Below, piece by piece: positions 12,546 to 13,307 of a stretch of DNA of 13,307 bases (positions within the stretch are counted from its first letter, which is position 1; each line of letters begins with the position of its first letter). Origin of the DNA: an uncultured Bacilli bacterium. GTDB taxonomy: Bacteria > Bacillota_I > Bacilli_A > RF39 > UBA660. The notes below the pieces were generated by a model, which worked only from the letters and a program-made list of their open reading frames with translations, had not been told where the DNA came from and searched no databases. Position numbers and translations under genes: made by a program. The stretch lies in NCBI GenBank assembly GCA_947627405.1, contig CANQVY010000023.1, positions 1 through 13,307 on the forward strand, given 5' to 3'.

Positions 12546-13307
12546 ATGGCAACAAAAAAAGAAACCACAGACAATAAATTAAATCAAGTATTAAGTGATA
12601 TAGAAAAGCAATTTGGAAAAGGTGCAATCATGAAATTAGGAGAAAGTAAGCACATGGAAATTGATGTTACGCCAAGTGGCTCTATTTCACTTGATGTAGC
12701 ATTAGGTGTAGGAGGATATCCTAAAGGAAGAATTATTGAAATTTATGGGCCAGAGTCTAGCGGGAAAACAACATTTGCTTTACACGCCATAGCCGAGGTG
12801 CAAAAACAAGGTGGTAGAGCCGCATTTATAGATGCTGAACATGCATTAGATCCAGTATATGCTAAAAACTTGGGAGTAGATATTAATGAATTGTTATTAT
12901 CACAACCAGATACGGGAGAGCAAGCATTAGAAATATGTGAAGCATTGGTTCGAAGTGAAGCGGTAAATATTATTGTTATTGATTCTGTTGCAGCATTAGT
13001 ACCACAGGCTGAAATCGATGGAGAAATGGGAGATTCACATGTGGGATTACAAGCAAGGCTAATGTCACAAGCTTTAAGAAAATTATCTGGAACAATCAAT
13101 AAGACCAAAACTACAGCTATATTTATTAACCAATTAAGAGAAAAAGTTGGAGTAATGTTTGGAAATCCAGAAACGACTACTGGAGGTAGAGCTTTAAAAT
13201 TTTATGCGACGATTCGTTTAGACGTTCGAAGAAGCGATGCAATCAAGGTGGGAGATTCGGTGATTGGCAATACAACTAAGATTAAAGTTGTTAAAAATAA
13301 AGTTGCG
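12546..13307 (+). CDS. recA: RecA recombinase, 3' end cut off by window edge
   Basis: RecA forms ATP-dependent filaments on single-stranded DNA, pairs homologous strands and triggers LexA self-cleavage. The ATG is preceded by TAGGAGGA at six bases. The frame is open for 254 codons to the end of the window, about three quarters of the usual 345 or so residues. Walker A is GPESSGKT (68-75), the catalytic glutamate is E98 in DAEHALD, Walker B is NIIVID (141-146), loop L1 lies around [16 protein letters not shown] (156-171), and loop L2 lies around [16 protein letters not shown] (199-214). All are intact. It has its own consensus promoter with a possible SOS box. In Bacillus cinA lies between pgsA and recA; here the 151-base gap holds only a terminator and the promoter. 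Confidence 0.98.
   Translation, partial: MATKKETTDNKLNQVLSDIEKQFGKGAIMKLGESKHMEIDVTPSGSISLDVALGVGGYPKGRIIEIYGPESSGKTTFALHAIAEVQKQGGRAAFIDAEHALDPVYAKNLGVDINELLLSQPDTGEQALEICEALVRSEAVNIIVIDSVAALVPQAEIDGEMGDSHVGLQARLMSQALRKLSGTINKTKTTAIFINQLREKVGVMFGNPETTTGGRALKFYATIRLDVRRSDAIKVGDSVIGNTTKIKVVKNKVA

Overview
The window is very AT-rich and comes from a low-GC Firmicute (class Bacilli in the broad sense). The evidence is the strong AAGGAGG-type ribosome binding sites, sigma-A promoters with TATAAT or TGnTATAAT, GTG and TTG starts, a type B RNase P RNA, and the gene set dnaD, recU, gpsB and rodZ. TGA is used as a stop (cca ends at 5370-5372, dnaD at 6055-6057), so the genetic code is standard and not the Mycoplasma code. 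The cell-wall genes show a walled bacterium. A poorly sampled gut-type lineage (Erysipelotrichia- or RF39-like) is my guess from overall impression only.

Region 1 (1-2965) is accessory. It holds two adjacent paralogous pentapeptide-repeat genes built from near-exact 126-bp (42-residue) units. The first is cut by the window edge; the second (691-1833) is complete with a degenerate unit, six good units, a half unit and a shared C-terminal cap. They are followed by an overlapping pair of membrane-protein genes: a zinc-ribbon multi-span protein and a small two-span protein.

Region 2 (2966-4234) holds a single-gene HU unit, with a 17-bp palindrome upstream and a GAAA-loop terminator downstream. 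Next is a single-gene unit for an unrecognised membrane-anchored extracytoplasmic protein, whose -10 box sits inside an inverted repeat.

Region 3 (4235-10188) is core. It runs cca, dnaD, nth on the plus strand, convergent through a shared two-way terminator with recU-ponA on the minus strand. These cover tRNA 3'-end maturation, replication initiation, base excision repair, Holliday junction resolution and peptidoglycan synthesis.

Region 4 (10189-13307) starts with a divergent gap that contains a probable 34-codon gene. It continues with gpsB, rnpB (overlapping the gpsB stop), rodZ, pgsA and the 5' three-quarters of recA behind a consensus promoter with a candidate LexA box. The orders dnaD-nth, recU-ponA, gpsB-rnpB and rodZ-pgsA-(cinA)-recA match the Bacillus arrangement, but cinA is missing here.

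The part least explained by known biology is the repeat-protein pair and its membrane-protein neighbours. The rest is mostly conserved chromosome with compact, overlapping control signals.
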